Shown piece after piece: positions 34,431-43,540 of a stretch of 64,000 nt of DNA. The stretch lies in the NCBI RefSeq assembly GCF_000484695.1, contig NZ_AXVR01000020.1:1-64000 (forward strand), in the 5' to 3' direction. Positions within the stretch are counted from its first letter, which is position 1. Every line of letters begins with the position of its first letter. Made by a program: the position numbers and the translations under genes. Source of the DNA: Salinispora cortesiana. Its GTDB lineage: Bacteria; Actinomycetota; Actinomycetes; Mycobacteriales; Micromonosporaceae. The notes beneath the pieces are model-generated. The model was not told the DNA's origin, ran no database searches, and saw only the letters and a list, made by a program, of their open reading frames with translations.

Positions 34431-35350
34431 GCACCCCCCCCACCACCACCACCGAGACCCGACCGGATTCGTCCGCGTCGGGTAACGCGCTGACCCAGCG
34501 CCGTAGCCGGCCGGGTGAGGTCGCGTTCCGGCTGGCGATGCAGGCCTGCCTGCTAATCGCCTTCGGCGTACTCGCCGCCCTGCTGACCTGGGTGCTCGTC
34601 AAGGGCTGGAACCGGCTGGACTCCCGGCTGTGGACCGAGATGCCCACCGGTCTGGTGAGCCGGTTGGATGGTGCTGGCGTGCAGTCCGCGCTGGTCGGCA
34701 CGCTTTGGATCATTTCGCTGGTCGCGCTGATCTGCCTGCCGATCGGCATCCTGTCCGCGATCTACCTGGAGGAGTACGCGGACAACACCCGCTGGTACAA
34801 CCGGCTGCTGGAACTCAACATCCAGAACCTCGCCGGCGTGCCATCGATCATCTTCGGTATTCTCGGCCTGGGGATCATCGCCCGGGCGCTCGGCCTCGGG
34901 TTCACGGTCATCACCGCGGCGATCGTGTTGTCACTGCTGGTCCTGCCGGTGGTCATCATCGCCACCCGGGAGGCCATCCGGGCGGTGCCGCAGTCGATCC
35001 GGCACGCCTCCTACGCCCTCGGTGCGACCAAGTGGCAGACCGTGTCGCGGCAGGTGCTGCCGTCGGCGGTCCCGGGGATCGCCACCGGGTCGATCCTGGC
35101 CCTGTCCCGTGCGATCGGGGAGGCCGCCCCACTGATCGTCCTCGGTGCGGTCACCTTCATCACCTTCAACCCGGATGGGCTGGACAGCGGGTACACCGCA
35201 CTGCCGATCCAGATCTACACCTTCATCACCCGCTCGCAGTCGGAGTACACGGAGCTCGCTGCCGGTGCCATCGTCCTACTGCTGGCGATTGTGCTCGCGA
35301 TGAACTCGATCGCGATTTTCGTTCGTAACCGGTTCGAGAAGCGCTGGTGA
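34427..35350 (+). CDS. pstA: Phosphate ABC transporter permease PstA
   Basis: 307 residues, six membrane helices. Family marks include [37 protein letters not shown], and the EAA loop [20 protein letters not shown]. It overlaps pstC by GTGA. The N-terminus has a short Thr/Pro-rich cytoplasmic extension, as in many actinomycete PstA proteins. It forms the membrane channel together with PstC. Confidence 0.95.
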   Translation: MSTPPTTTTETRPDSSASGNALTQRRSRPGEVAFRLAMQACLLIAFGVLAALLTWVLVKGWNRLDSRLWTEMPTGLVSRLDGAGVQSALVGTLWIISLVALICLPIGILSAIYLEEYADNTRWYNRLLELNIQNLAGVPSIIFGILGLGIIARALGLGFTVITAAIVLSLLVLPVVIIATREAIRAVPQSIRHASYALGATKWQTVSRQVLPSAVPGIATGSILALSRAIGEAAPLIVLGAVTFITFNPDGLDSGYTALPIQIYTFITRSQSEYTELAAGAIVLLLAIVLAMNSIAIFVRNRFEKRW

Positions 35351-35411
35351 GCAGTCCGATGACGGATCACCGGCTCCACCGTCCCACCCACCCCATCCAG
35401 AGGTGAGCACC

Positions 35412-36278
35412 GTGAACCCCACCGACACCACCAACCGGCCCGGCGTCAGCATTGCCGGCGTTGGCACCCAAGCGACCGGAGCCCCCAAGTCTGACGCGGC
35501 GGACCCGGTGATGGAGCTCTCCGGCGTCAGCGTGTACTACGGCGCCTACGAGGCCGTACGCGACACGTCGATGCCGATCCAGGAGAAGCAGATCACGGCA
35601 ATGATCGGCCCTTCTGGGTGTGGCAAGTCGACCATCCTGCGGTCGTTGAACCGGATGAACGACCTCATCCCCGGAGCCCGCGTCTCCGGGGCGGTGACGT
35701 ACCACGGCCAGGACCTGTACGCCAAGGATGTTGACCCGATCGAGGTTCGGCGCCGGATCGGCATGGTCTTCCAGAAGCCGAACCCGTTCCCCAAGTCGAT
35801 CTACGACAATGTGGCCTACGGGCCGCGGGTGACGGGCATGAAGGTCTCCAGCATGGATGACCTGGTGGAGAAGGCACTGCGCGACGCCGCCCTCTGGGAC
35901 GAGGTCAAGGACAAGCTCAAGACCAGCGGTCTGGCCCTCTCCGGCGGTCAGCAGCAGCGGCTCTGCATCGCCCGGACGATCGCCGTCCGGCCCGAGATCA
36001 TCCTCATGGACGAGCCCTGCTCGGCACTCGACCCGATCGCCACGGCGAAGATCGAGGACCTGATGTCGGAGCTGTCGAATGACTACACGATCGTCATCGT
36101 CACCCACAACATGCAGCAGGCGGCTCGGGTAAGCCATTACACGGCCTTCTTCACCGCCGAGGTGGACGAGCAGCAGGAGCGGCACGGTCGACTGGTCGAG
36201 TTCAGCCAGACCGGCAAGCTCTTCACCAACCCAGCGGACAAGCGCACGGAAGACTACATCACCGGCCGCTTCGGCTGA
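35412..36278 (+). CDS. pstB: Phosphate ABC transporter ATPase PstB
   Basis: 288 residues. The full ABC set is visible: Walker [16 protein letters not shown]-loop [15 protein letters not shown], signature [18 protein letters not shown], Walker [14 protein letters not shown] and H-loop [12 protein letters not shown]. PstB powers phosphate import. GTG 35412 is preferred because GAGG lies 8 bases upstream and GTG 35403 overlaps that site. It is 61 bp after pstA, and the following regulator gene starts 17 bp after it. Confidence 0.95.
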   Translation: MNPTDTTNRPGVSIAGVGTQATGAPKSDAADPVMELSGVSVYYGAYEAVRDTSMPIQEKQITAMIGPSGCGKSTILRSLNRMNDLIPGARVSGAVTYHGQDLYAKDVDPIEVRRRIGMVFQKPNPFPKSIYDNVAYGPRVTGMKVSSMDDLVEKALRDAALWDEVKDKLKTSGLALSGGQQQRLCIARTIAVRPEIILMDEPCSALDPIATAKIEDLMSELSNDYTIVIVTHNMQQAARVSHYTAFFTAEVDEQQERHGRLVEFSQTGKLFTNPADKRTEDYITGRFG

Positions 36279-36295
36279 TCCAGCGGCTGGTGTCG

Positions 36296-37051
36296 ATGAA
36301 CAACGTCGTCGAGAACACCAAGGGTGACTACCGAGCGGAGGGGCGCTTTCTACTTTTTGTGGTGGATGACGACAAGGTTGCCGGCGCAGAGTTGGTGACG
36401 GAGTTATCCACCCTCCGGGTGCACGGGCGGCACTTCCCGCACGCCGCCGAGGCGCTGCTGGCCGCTGGTGCCCTGCAACCGGACGCGGCTGTCGTGTCGG
36501 CTGGGCTCACCACCATGGCCAGCACCGAGTTGGTCCGGCTGCTGGTCGGGCAGGCCGGCATCCCCACCCTGGTCGGGGTGGGGGATGACGACGGGTCGGT
36601 GGTCGTCGGGGCGCTCCGGGCCGGCGCCACGGCCTGCGTCCGGCGGCCGTACCGGGTGGACGAGATGGTGCCGATCCTGCGTGGGATCCGGCCGGAGACC
36701 GCCGGCAGTCTGGATCCGCCGGTCGAGTTGGGCGGTCTCCGGATGGAACCGGCCACCTACGAGGTGACGCTGCACGGCCGTCCGGTGTCACTGCCGTTGA
36801 AGGAGTTCCGGCTCCTGTACTTCTTCATGACGCATGCCGACCGGACGGTCAGCCGGGAGCAGCTGTTGTCGGCGGTGTGGGACGGGTCGACCGGGGAGAG
36901 TTCGAACACTCTCACGGTGCACATCAAGCGGCTCCGCAAGCGGTTGGAGGCGGAGGGGGAACAGCAGCCGCTCATCATCACGGTGCGCGGCCTGGGCTAC
37001 CGCTTCACCCCGCCGGAGCAGACGGAGCCGTCCGCGACGACTCCGCGGTGA
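36296..37051 (+). CDS. OmpR/PhoB-type regulator with degenerate receiver, in the pst operon
   Basis: About 251 residues. The C-terminal winged-helix domain is intact: LPLKEFRLLYFFMTHADRTV, SREQLLSAVWDGS, TLTVHIKRLRKRLEAEGE and GLGYRF. The receiver domain keeps the early acidic cluster (LLFVVDDDK) but the usual phospho-acceptor aspartate is replaced: the equivalent site reads AAVVSAGLTTM. The conserved lysine is Arg in CVRRPYRVDEM. It is therefore unlikely to be phosphorylated by a normal kinase. It follows pstB by 17 bp and is likely co-transcribed, so it probably responds to or controls phosphate genes by another route. Start may also be GTG 36290. Confidence 0.82.
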   Translation: MNNVVENTKGDYRAEGRFLLFVVDDDKVAGAELVTELSTLRVHGRHFPHAAEALLAAGALQPDAAVVSAGLTTMASTELVRLLVGQAGIPTLVGVGDDDGSVVVGALRAGATACVRRPYRVDEMVPILRGIRPETAGSLDPPVELGGLRMEPATYEVTLHGRPVSLPLKEFRLLYFFMTHADRTVSREQLLSAVWDGSTGESSNTLTVHIKRLRKRLEAEGEQQPLIITVRGLGYRFTPPEQTEPSATTPR

Positions 37052-37113
37052 GGCCCGCGGGGAGGCCGCGACGGCGGCCACCCCCCGCGCTGAGGACCCC
37101 GCGCCGCGGCCCG

Positions 37114-38037
37114 TCAGCCCAGTTGGTAGTTGACGTGCGCTGACCATCGGGCGAAGCCGATTCGCTCGTAGAGGGCCACTGCCGCGGTGTTGGACTCGTC
37201 CACGTAGAGCATCACCCGGTCCAGGCCCCGCCGGTCCCGTAGGTATGCCAGCCCGGCCGCGGTGAGCGCTTTGCCGAGCCCTCCGCCGTGAGCGGCCGGG
37301 TCAACACCCAGCACGTAGACCTCACCGATTCGGGCGGAGCCGGGCCGTTCGTGGATCTTGGTCCAGTGGAAGCCGAGTAGCTTTCCCGTCGGGTCGACGG
37401 CGAGAAGGAAGCCGGCCGCGTCGAACCATGGCTCGTCGCGGCGTGCCCGCAGGTCGGCGGCGGTCCATCGGCCCTGTTCCGGGTGGTCGGCGAAGGCCTT
37501 GGCGTTGAGTGCCAGCCAGGCGTCGTCGTCGGCTCCGGGCCGGTACGCGCGCAGCGTCACCCCGTCGGGCAGGGGCGGCTCCGGGATCGGGGCGGTGAGC
37601 GGTCGGCGGAGTTGCCAGAGCACCCGTGTACGCCGGTAGTCGAGGTCCACGGCGAGCGCGGCGGCAGAGGGGTGGTCGCCGTGTGCCCAGGCGCGGAGCG
37701 GGCCGGTGACGGCCGCGCGTACGCCTCGGGCCAGGGCTCGTCCGGTTCCCCGACGGCGGTACGCGGGGTGGACCGCCAACTCCACCCCGGTGCCGGCGGT
37801 CGGGTCGGTGATGTCCAGGTGCGCGTACCCGGTCAAGGTGCCGGTTGCGGTGCGGGCGGTGAGGTGGTGGGCGGGTGCCTGCGGGTCCCGGAGCCGGAGC
37901 AGGGTGTGCTCGTCGAACGGGTCCGCGCCGTCGGCGTCTCCCGCGGCTCGGGCGAGTGCCAGCACGTCGGCGATCTCCGGCGGACTGAGCCGATCGGTTC
38001 GGGTCACCCGGTCGCTGTCGGGTTCGGTGCTGTTCAT
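37114..38037 (-). CDS. mshD: Mycothiol synthase (double GNAT)
   Basis: 307 residues. MshD acetylates Cys-GlcN-inositol, the last step of mycothiol synthesis, the main thiol of actinomycetes. Two GNAT domains are present: GVELAVHPAYRRRGTGRALARG in the first, and IGEVYVLGVDPAAHGGGLGKAL with AVALYERIGFARWSAHVNYQLG at the C-terminus, matching MshD. It ends 62 bp from the convergent regulator gene. Its presence supports an actinobacterial host. Confidence 0.92.
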   Translation of the reverse strand: MNSTEPDSDRVTRTDRLSPPEIADVLALARAAGDADGADPFDEHTLLRLRDPQAPAHHLTARTATGTLTGYAHLDITDPTAGTGVELAVHPAYRRRGTGRALARGVRAAVTGPLRAWAHGDHPSAAALAVDLDYRRTRVLWQLRRPLTAPIPEPPLPDGVTLRAYRPGADDDAWLALNAKAFADHPEQGRWTAADLRARRDEPWFDAAGFLLAVDPTGKLLGFHWTKIHERPGSARIGEVYVLGVDPAAHGGGLGKALTAAGLAYLRDRRGLDRVMLYVDESNTAAVALYERIGFARWSAHVNYQLG

Positions 38038-38062
38038 CGGATCACGGTAGCCCGCCCACCGG

Positions 38063-38998
38063 TCAGGTCACGTTGGGTGGCAGCGCCGCGACCGGGAAGC
38101 GGGCGGTGAGCTCCGGCAGGATCTGGTTGAGCGCGTCCACCGTGTCCTGCCGAGGCCCGCCCGCGTCGTGCAGCAGCACGATCGAACCGGGTTGCACGCC
38201 GCCAAGCACGGTCGCCGTGATGGGATCGACGCCCGGTGACTCCCAGTCTCGCGGGTCGATCGTCCAGTGCAGCGGGGTCAATCCCAGCTCCTGGGCGGCC
38301 GACACGACCGAGTAGGTCCAGGCGCCGCCCGGCTGGCGGTAGTACGTGATGGGGGCGTCGGGGACGGCGGCGTGGATCGCGTTGCTGGTCCGGGTCAGGT
38401 CCGCCCGGATCTCGTCCGGAGACCGGGAGCCGAGGGCGATGTCGTGGTCCCAGGTGTGGTTGCACAGGGTGTGCCCGTCGGCCACGATCGCTTGGACCAA
38501 CTCCGGGTAGGCGCTGGCGTTCTGGCCGGTCACACAGAAGGTGGCGGTGACACCGTATTCCCGCAGGGAGCTGAGGATCTGCGGGGTGTACTGGGGGTCT
38601 GGCCCGTCGTCGAAGGTCAGGGTCACGGTCGAGGTTCCGGTGGTGCGCAGGGCACCTTCGTCGTAGTAGTCGCTACTCGGGGTCGGCTCTGGGGCGGCCG
38701 GGGAGCTCTCGTCAACCGCGGTCGACTCCGGGTTCGCCGCCGTGCCGCCGTCGCGCCCCGCCGCGGTCGCGGGGTCGTCGGGGGATGGGGTTTCGGAGGC
38801 AGCTGGCTGGTCGGTGGGATTCGGCGTGGTGGCGCTGCCGGTGACCGGGGCCCCCGTCGGCGCGATACCACGCCCGATTGCGAACGCGGAGCCGAGCAAC
38901 GCGATCACGACCACGGCCGCGATGGCGAGAAAGCGGGTGGCTGGGGTGAGCTGCCTCAGCCCGCTCAATCGGGTGGGATCGCCGCCTTTCGTCTGCAC
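38063..38998 (-). CDS. Polysaccharide deacetylase (NodB family), membrane anchored
   Basis: About 311 residues. It has one N-terminal membrane helix (FLAIAAVVVIALLGSAFAI), a Pro/Thr/Ser-rich linker (TPNPTDQPAASETPSP) and a NodB carbohydrate-esterase 4 domain. Catalytic motifs are LTFDDGPDP (base and metal Asp), HTWDHDIALGSRS (metal His pair), YYRQPGGAW and IVLLHDAGG. It probably removes acetyl groups from peptidoglycan or another wall polysaccharide outside the cell. The start is uncertain; GTG 38998 (VQTKGGDPTRLSG) is favoured, since the frame's earlier residues to 39145 cross a palindrome and look non-coding. Confidence 0.85.
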   Translation of the reverse strand: MQTKGGDPTRLSGLRQLTPATRFLAIAAVVVIALLGSAFAIGRGIAPTGAPVTGSATTPNPTDQPAASETPSPDDPATAAGRDGGTAANPESTAVDESSPAAPEPTPSSDYYDEGALRTTGTSTVTLTFDDGPDPQYTPQILSSLREYGVTATFCVTGQNASAYPELVQAIVADGHTLCNHTWDHDIALGSRSPDEIRADLTRTSNAIHAAVPDAPITYYRQPGGAWTYSVVSAAQELGLTPLHWTIDPRDWESPGVDPITATVLGGVQPGSIVLLHDAGGPRQDTVDALNQILPELTARFPVAALPPNVT

Positions 38999-39048
38999 CG
39001 TATGTACCCCCGTACTTACCGGTAGCGGTTCTAGAACATGAGGATAGT

Positions 39049-39071
39049 CCCGATTATCGGTAATAATCGGG
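39049..39071. terminator. AT-rich palindrome between glnR and the deacetylase gene
   Basis: CCCGATTAT (39049-39057) and ATAATCGGG (39063-39071) form a 9-bp inverted repeat around CGGTA. It stands out in an AT-richer 70-bp pocket, 18 bp past the glnR stop. It may terminate glnR or act as an operator for the deacetylase. Confidence 0.5.
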
Positions 39072-39089
39072 CAAATAGGTATTAGTGGA

Positions 39090-39803
39090 TTAAACGGAGA
39101 CCGGGGCGGGCTCCGACTCCGGTAGCGCCCGGGCGGGCGGTACAACGAACTTGTAGCCGACCTGACGGACGGTGCCGATCATCGACTCGTACTCGGAGCC
39201 GAGCTTGGCGCGCAGTCGTCGGACATGCACGTCCACGGTGCGGGTCCCGCCGAAGTAGTCGTAGCCCCACACCTCGCGCAGCAGTTGGTCCCGGGTGAAG
39301 ACCCGCCCCGGATGCTGCGCCAGGAACTTGAGCAGTTCGAACTCCTTGTAGGTCAGGTCGAGAGGGCGACCCTTCAGCTTGGCCGCGTAGGTGTCCGGAT
39401 CGATGGTCAACTCGCCGGCCCGGATCGAGCTGTCGGCCCCCATGGTCGTGGCTGCCAATCGGCCGATCGCTAAGCGTAACCGAGCCTCGACCTCGGCCGG
39501 GCCGGCTGAGGCGAGGATTACATCGTCAACGCCCCAGTCGGCGTTCAGTGCGATCAGCCCGGCCTCGGTGACGACCGCAAGCAGGGGCGCGTTAAGTCCC
39601 GTGGCGTGCAGCATGCGGCAGGTGTCCCGGGCCTCGCTCAGCTCGGAGCGGGCGTCGATCACGACCACGTCCGGACTGGGGCCGGCGACCAGGGTGCGTA
39701 CGTCGCGTGGGGCGGTGCGGACCGAGTGGGGTAGTAGGTCGAGCGCTGGCAGCACAGCGGATGGTTCACCTGCGCGTGCCGTCACCAGAAGCAGGATCTC
39801 CAC
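39090..39803 (-). CDS. glnR: Nitrogen regulator GlnR (atypical OmpR family)
   Basis: About 237 residues. GlnR is the global nitrogen regulator of many actinomycetes. The receiver is recognisable by [19 protein letters not shown] and [27 protein letters not shown]. The DNA-binding half has [61 protein letters not shown], close to S. coelicolor GlnR. One Asp ([10 protein letters not shown]) remains at the acceptor site, but GlnR is an orphan regulator thought not to be phosphorylated in the usual way. GTG 39803 is chosen because CGGAGG lies 5 bases upstream; the frame to 39896 is not supported. The amt-glnK or glnA targets are outside the window. Confidence 0.88.
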   Translation of the reverse strand: MEILLLVTARAGEPSAVLPALDLLPHSVRTAPRDVRTLVAGPSPDVVVIDARSELSEARDTCRMLHATGLNAPLLAVVTEAGLIALNADWGVDDVILASAGPAEVEARLRLAIGRLAATTMGADSSIRAGELTIDPDTYAAKLKGRPLDLTYKEFELLKFLAQHPGRVFTRDQLLREVWGYDYFGGTRTVDVHVRRLRAKLGSEYESMIGTVRQVGYKFVVPPARALPESEPAPVSV

Positions 39804-40052
39804 GATCACCTCCGTCCCGGCGGCGCGGTGGCCGCGCGTGACCAGCGCACGCTCCGCACTGAGGGCGCTGGGGGTACTGCGTGGTCCCGGCGTCACTGAC
39901 GGGCGGGTAAACAGGGTGAGCCTAACCGATTGCCCTGCGTCAACCTTCAGCGCAAATCCGTTTTGTCTGTTACATCCATGACTGGGGGGTAGGTTTTAAC
40001 GTCACCGAAACCGTGCCGCCCGCGGCGCCGTGCGGTCTGGCACGATCGGTGG

Positions 40053-41084
40053 GTGCTTCCCTCCAGCAGGCCCGAGACCGGCCGTGAGCCCTGGCCCGAA
40101 CAGCCGTCCAGCGGTCCGCCCGCACCGCGGGCCGGGGGCGACGACGGGCGGCCGGAGCGCGGCGGCCCACGTCGAGCCCGGCGGGACGGGGAGCCGAGCC
40201 GCCGGCCTGCGGGCGACCCCGGCGACGGCTCTGACCAGGACGCCGAGGACGTCCCGTCGGTCGAGGTGCGCCGATCACTCGCGCTGGCCGTCGCCGGCTT
40301 CGCGGCGCTGCTCGGGATGGGGCTGGTGCTGGCGGCGCAGACCAGCGGCCCCGGGCACCGGCTACCTTTCACCGCCGTCATCCTCGGCGTCCAGGCGCTC
40401 TCGGTGCTGACCTGGACGATGGCGTTCCGCCCACCGGCGCTGATGACGGTTGCGGGGGTGGGTGCCGTCGCCGCGATCGCCGCCGACACCGTCGCCGTCC
40501 GTAGCGATCCGGCCCGGCTGATGCCGCTGGTGCAGGTCCTGCTGGTCGGCCTGGTCGCTGCGGTCGTGGGGCAGTTCGTCCGGCGGGCCGACCGGGCACA
40601 GGTCCTCGAGTCGCTGCGGGGCACTATGCTCATAGTGGCCGGGTCCGTCGCCTTCCCCACCATGATCGTGCTCACCCGGATCCCGATGGGCACCCAGGTC
40701 ATCACGGTCTGCCTGGCCGCGGCCGGGGTCGCGCTCGCCGTAGCCCGGATCACCGACGCGTTTGTCGCCTGGCCCCGGCTGGCCCCCCAGGTGCCGCGGG
40801 GCGCGGTCGGCGTGGTCGGCGGCGCCATGATCGGCACCATGGTCAGCGCGTTCCTGGGCAGCTACCTCGTCACCCCGTTCACCCCGACCCGGGCTGCGAT
40901 CATGGGACTGGTCGCGGCGGTCGTCGCCGTCCTGGCCGACCTCGCCGTTGGGTTTGCGGAGGCGGGTCGGGAAATGGCCGGCGAGCCGACCCCCGGGTGG
41001 GCGATCCAGCACATCCAAGGCCCGCTCACCGGCTTCGCTCTCGCCGCACCCGCCGCGTACGTCCTGTGCAAGCTGGTCCTCTGA
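40053..41084 (+). CDS. Multi-span membrane protein, unknown function
   Basis: 343 residues. An 85-residue hydrophilic, Arg/Gly/Pro-rich cytoplasmic N-terminus is followed by about eight hydrophobic helices (for example ALAVAGFAALLGMGLVLAA, LMPLVQVLLVGLVAAVVGQF, GVVGGAMIGTMVSAFLGSYL). It ends LTGFALAAPAAYVLCKLVL. No catalytic motif is visible, and I recognise no named family. Start GTG 40053 is the longest; the precise start is uncertain. It is divergent from glnR with 249 bp between, which is GC-poor and contains TTTTAACGTCACCGAAAC, vaguely like a GlnR half-site. Confidence 0.7.
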   Translation: MLPSSRPETGREPWPEQPSSGPPAPRAGGDDGRPERGGPRRARRDGEPSRRPAGDPGDGSDQDAEDVPSVEVRRSLALAVAGFAALLGMGLVLAAQTSGPGHRLPFTAVILGVQALSVLTWTMAFRPPALMTVAGVGAVAAIAADTVAVRSDPARLMPLVQVLLVGLVAAVVGQFVRRADRAQVLESLRGTMLIVAGSVAFPTMIVLTRIPMGTQVITVCLAAAGVALAVARITDAFVAWPRLAPQVPRGAVGVVGGAMIGTMVSAFLGSYLVTPFTPTRAAIMGLVAAVVAVLADLAVGFAEAGREMAGEPTPGWAIQHIQGPLTGFALAAPAAYVLCKLVL

Positions 41085-41120
41085 GCGGTCGGAGCGTCAT
41101 GGGCCCGGGTAGCCTCGCCG

Positions 41121-41194
41121 CAGTGACGGCGGTGCCGGGAGCGACAGCGGTGCCAGGAGAGCGACGGCGGTGAGGAGCGACGGCGGTGCCAGGA
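41121..41194. repeat. Short GCGACGGCGGTGCCAGGAG-type repeats before the DUF2993 gene
   Basis: The leader of the DUF2993 gene contains four imperfect copies of a unit like GCGACGGCGGTGCCAGGAG (at about 41123, 41139, 41160 and 41176). The final copy carries the gene's AGGAGG ribosome-binding site. They likely arose by tandem duplication of the leader. Confidence 0.6.
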
Positions 41195-41200
41195 GGAGCT

Positions 41201-41992
41201 GTGCAGACTGAGGAGCGCCCGGACCAGGACGAACGCCCCCGGCCGCAGCGCGGGCGGCGTGTACTCGTCGTGCTTTTGGTCCTGCTGCTGGTCCTGGTCG
41301 GGTTGCTGGTGGTAGCCGACCGGGTGGCGGCGGGGGTGGCCGAACGCGCACTGACCGAACAGGTCCGCGAGGAGCTCGCCAAGGAGGGTGTTCAGGCTGG
41401 GCCGCCCGAGGTCGAGATCGGCGGCTTCCCCTTCGTCACCCAGGTCCTCGACGGTCGCTACGAGCGCATCTCCATCGGGTTCAAGGAGGTCCGGGGGTCA
41501 GTCCAGGGTGACGTGGTGGCCCTGCCGAGCCTCGACATCGACGCCTATGACGTGACCGCCTCACTGGACACCCTTCGCTCCAGACGGGGCGGGGTGGTCG
41601 CCGGGAGCGTCACCGGCACCGGCACCATCAGCTACGACAGCCTCGCCGCCCAGCTCGACCGGGAGGGGCTGCAGCTGGGGGAGCAGGACGGTCAACTCAC
41701 GGTGACCGCTCCAGTGGAGCTCCTCGGGCAGCGGGTGCCGGTCAGCGGCACCGCCGACATCACCGTCGACCAGGGCCGGGTGTCGCTGCGGTTCACCGAA
41801 CCGACCCCCGAGGGAATGCCGAACGGCTCGCTGGTCCAGGCGCTACTGAGCAGCTTCGCCGAGGGCATCTCCGTTGATGTGCCACTGCCGGTGCTCCCGT
41901 TCGACCTCACCGTTACTGAGGTCCGGCCGCTACCCGAAGGGCTCCAGGTCACCGCGGAGGCGGTCGAGGTGCCGATCCACGCGGCGAGCTGA
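41201..41992 (+). CDS. DUF2993 (LmeA-like) secreted lipid-binding protein
   Basis: 263 residues. One N-terminal membrane helix (VLVVLLVLLLVLVGLLVVAD) is followed by a periplasmic DUF2993 domain: LTEQVREELAKEGVQAG, IGGFPFVTQVLDGRYERI and the C-terminal VDVPLPVLPFDLTVTEVRPL. LmeA of mycobacteria is in this family and binds phospholipid during lipomannan synthesis. Here function is inferred. GTG 41201 is chosen because AGGAGG ends 5 bases upstream. Confidence 0.85.
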   Translation: MQTEERPDQDERPRPQRGRRVLVVLLVLLLVLVGLLVVADRVAAGVAERALTEQVREELAKEGVQAGPPEVEIGGFPFVTQVLDGRYERISIGFKEVRGSVQGDVVALPSLDIDAYDVTASLDTLRSRRGGVVAGSVTGTGTISYDSLAAQLDREGLQLGEQDGQLTVTAPVELLGQRVPVSGTADITVDQGRVSLRFTEPTPEGMPNGSLVQALLSSFAEGISVDVPLPVLPFDLTVTEVRPLPEGLQVTAEAVEVPIHAAS

Positions 41993-42060
41993 GTCGAGTC
42001 GTGTCCCGGATGCTGGTTGAGCCGTGGCTGGCGGCGATATCGCTGGTAGTCTCCCTGCCC

Positions 42061-42165
42061 ATGGGGATGTTCCTCACCAAGCGGCGCGCGGTCGACCTGT
42101 GCCGTGTGGCCACCTGCCTGTGTCGCCCTGTCCGGTTGACGGCGGGGCTGTCCTCGGCCGCCTGA
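42061..42165 (+). CDS. Cysteine-rich leader peptide of the sulfur operon
   Basis: A 34-codon frame starting MGMFLTKRRAVDLCRVATCL. It has three Cys codons within eight residues (about positions 14-21). Short actinomycete leader peptides of this type precede sulfur-assimilation operons and are thought to sense cysteine by ribosome stalling. No Shine-Dalgarno lies upstream, but TAGTCT, a plausible -10 box, sits 8 bases before the ATG, so the transcript may be leaderless. Two hairpins follow: GGCCGC/GCGGCC at 42156-42172, whose loop contains the stop codon, and GCGCACC/GGTGCGC at 42191-42209. The thiosulfate sulfurtransferase gene starts 183 bp downstream. Confidence 0.8.
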   Translation: MGMFLTKRRAVDLCRVATCLCRPVRLTAGLSSAA

Positions 42166-42209
42166 CGCGGCCTTCCAGCGCCCAGGGCCTGCGCACCTGA
42201 CTGGTGCGC
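42156..42209 (+). promoter_or_regulatory. Paired hairpins of the putative Cys attenuator
   Basis: GGCCGC/GCGGCC (42156-42161 and 42167-42172) and GCGCACC/GGTGCGC (42191-42197 and 42203-42209), each with a 5-base loop, follow the leader peptide's Cys codons. They could switch with stalling of the ribosome on the leader. Which one blocks expression is not decidable from the sequence. Confidence 0.55.
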
Positions 42210-42347
42210 CCTCCTGCGCCAACCAGCGGCGCCGTCGCACGAACCCGTGATCCGATCCGAGCCATGGCTCCCGCGCGTGGTGGACCACTGACGCACCATG
42301 ACGTCCCGCGGGCTGGCTCACCATCCATCCTCACCAGGAGTGATCTG

Positions 42348-43196
42348 ATGAGTCGTGACACCACACTCGTCTCGGCCGACTGGGCCGAGAAGAACCTCGA
42401 AACCCCGGGTGTCGTCTTCGTCGAGGTCGACGAGGACACCTCGGCCTACGTCACCGGCCACCTGCCCGGCGCGATCAAGCTGGACTGGAAGACCGACCTG
42501 CAGGACCAGGTCCGCCGGGACTTTGTGAACAAGGACCAGTTCGCGGCGCTGCTTTCCGAGCGGGGCATCGCCAACGACGACACCGTCGTCCTCTACGGCG
42601 GCAACAACAACTGGTTCGCCGCGTACGCGTACTGGTATTTCGCGCTCTACGGGCACCATGAGGTCCGGCTGCTCGACGGCGGTCGCAAGAAGTGGGAGCT
42701 GGACGCCCGCCCGCTGACCGCCGAGACGGTGTCCCGCCCGGCAACCCAGTATGTGGCGCAGGATCCGGACCACACCATCCGGGCCTTCCGCGACGAGGTG
42801 GTGGCCGCCATCGGTACGAAGAACCTGGTCGACGTGCGCAGCCCGGACGAGTACGCGGGCCGCCTGCTCGCCCCCGCCCACCTCCCGCAGGAGCAGGCGC
42901 AGCGTGCCGGCCACGTGCCCACCGCGATCAGCGTGCCGTGGTCCAAGGCGGCCAACGAGGACGGCACCTTCAAGTCCGACCAGGAGTTGCGCGAGATCTA
43001 CGCCGCTGCCGGGCTGGACGACAGCCGGGAGACCATCGCCTACTGCCGGATCGGTGAGCGCTCCTCGCACACCTGGTTTGTGCTCCAGGAGCTGCTCGGC
43101 CACCGGAACGTGAAGAACTACGACGGCTCCTGGACCGAGTACGGCTCGCTGGTCGGCGTGCCGGTGGCGCTCGGCGACGAGCCCGGGAAGGAGTGA
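42348..43196 (+). CDS. sseA: Thiosulfate sulfurtransferase (rhodanese)
   Basis: 282 residues, two rhodanese domains. It transfers sulfane sulfur from thiosulfate to cyanide or other acceptors, and in actinomycetes it supports sulfur assimilation. The inactive first domain includes VLYGGNNNWFAAYAYWYFAL. The second domain has the active loop AYCRIGERSSHTWFVL with the catalytic Cys at about residue 232. ATG 42348 follows CACCAGGAG by 7 bases. The next gene, DUF1416, starts 5 bp after the stop, so they form an operon behind the Cys-rich leader. Confidence 0.93.
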   Translation: MSRDTTLVSADWAEKNLETPGVVFVEVDEDTSAYVTGHLPGAIKLDWKTDLQDQVRRDFVNKDQFAALLSERGIANDDTVVLYGGNNNWFAAYAYWYFALYGHHEVRLLDGGRKKWELDARPLTAETVSRPATQYVAQDPDHTIRAFRDEVVAAIGTKNLVDVRSPDEYAGRLLAPAHLPQEQAQRAGHVPTAISVPWSKAANEDGTFKSDQELREIYAAAGLDDSRETIAYCRIGERSSHTWFVLQELLGHRNVKNYDGSWTEYGSLVGVPVALGDEPGKE

Positions 43197-43201
43197 ACGT
43201 C

Positions 43202-43528
43202 ATGACAGCTTCGACCACGGCCGGGTGCGCCGCCCCGGATCAGGCCGCCCCGCTGCCGGCCAGCCTCGACCTGGAGAAGGAGACCGTCATCACCGGCGTT
43301 GTCCGCGACGCTGCGGGTGAGCCGGTGACCGGTGCCTACGTCCGCCTGCTCGACTCCACCGACGAGTTCACCGCCGAGGTGGTCACGTCGCCGGCCGGGC
43401 AGTTCCGCTTCTTCGCGGCGCCAGGCACGTGGCGACTGCGTGCGCTGTCCCGGCACGGCAACGGTGACACTGTCCTCACCGCCAGCCGGGGCGTCAATGA
43501 GGCGACCGTCCCGGTCGCCGTCGACTGA
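43202..43528 (+). CDS. DUF1416 protein of the sulfur operon
   Basis: 108 residues. The domain is a small beta-sandwich of the carboxypeptidase-regulatory-like type: VITGVVRDAAGEPVTGAYVRL and GQFRFFAAPGTWRLRALSR. DUF1416 genes regularly follow sseA in actinomycetes; the function is unknown, possibly sulfur carrier or chaperone work. Here ATG 43202 is 9 bases after GAAGGAG, better than GTG 43193, which abuts that site. A strong hairpin follows the stop. Confidence 0.88.
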   Translation: MTASTTAGCAAPDQAAPLPASLDLEKETVITGVVRDAAGEPVTGAYVRLLDSTDEFTAEVVTSPAGQFRFFAAPGTWRLRALSRHGNGDTVLTASRGVNEATVPVAVD

Positions 43529-43540
43529 CAGCAGGTTCGA

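Noticed and set aside
39960..40015. Possible GlnR box (GTCAC..GAAAC) between glnR and the membrane-protein gene
   Set aside because: Spacing does not fit the gTnAC-n6-GaAAC consensus; evidence too weak to list.
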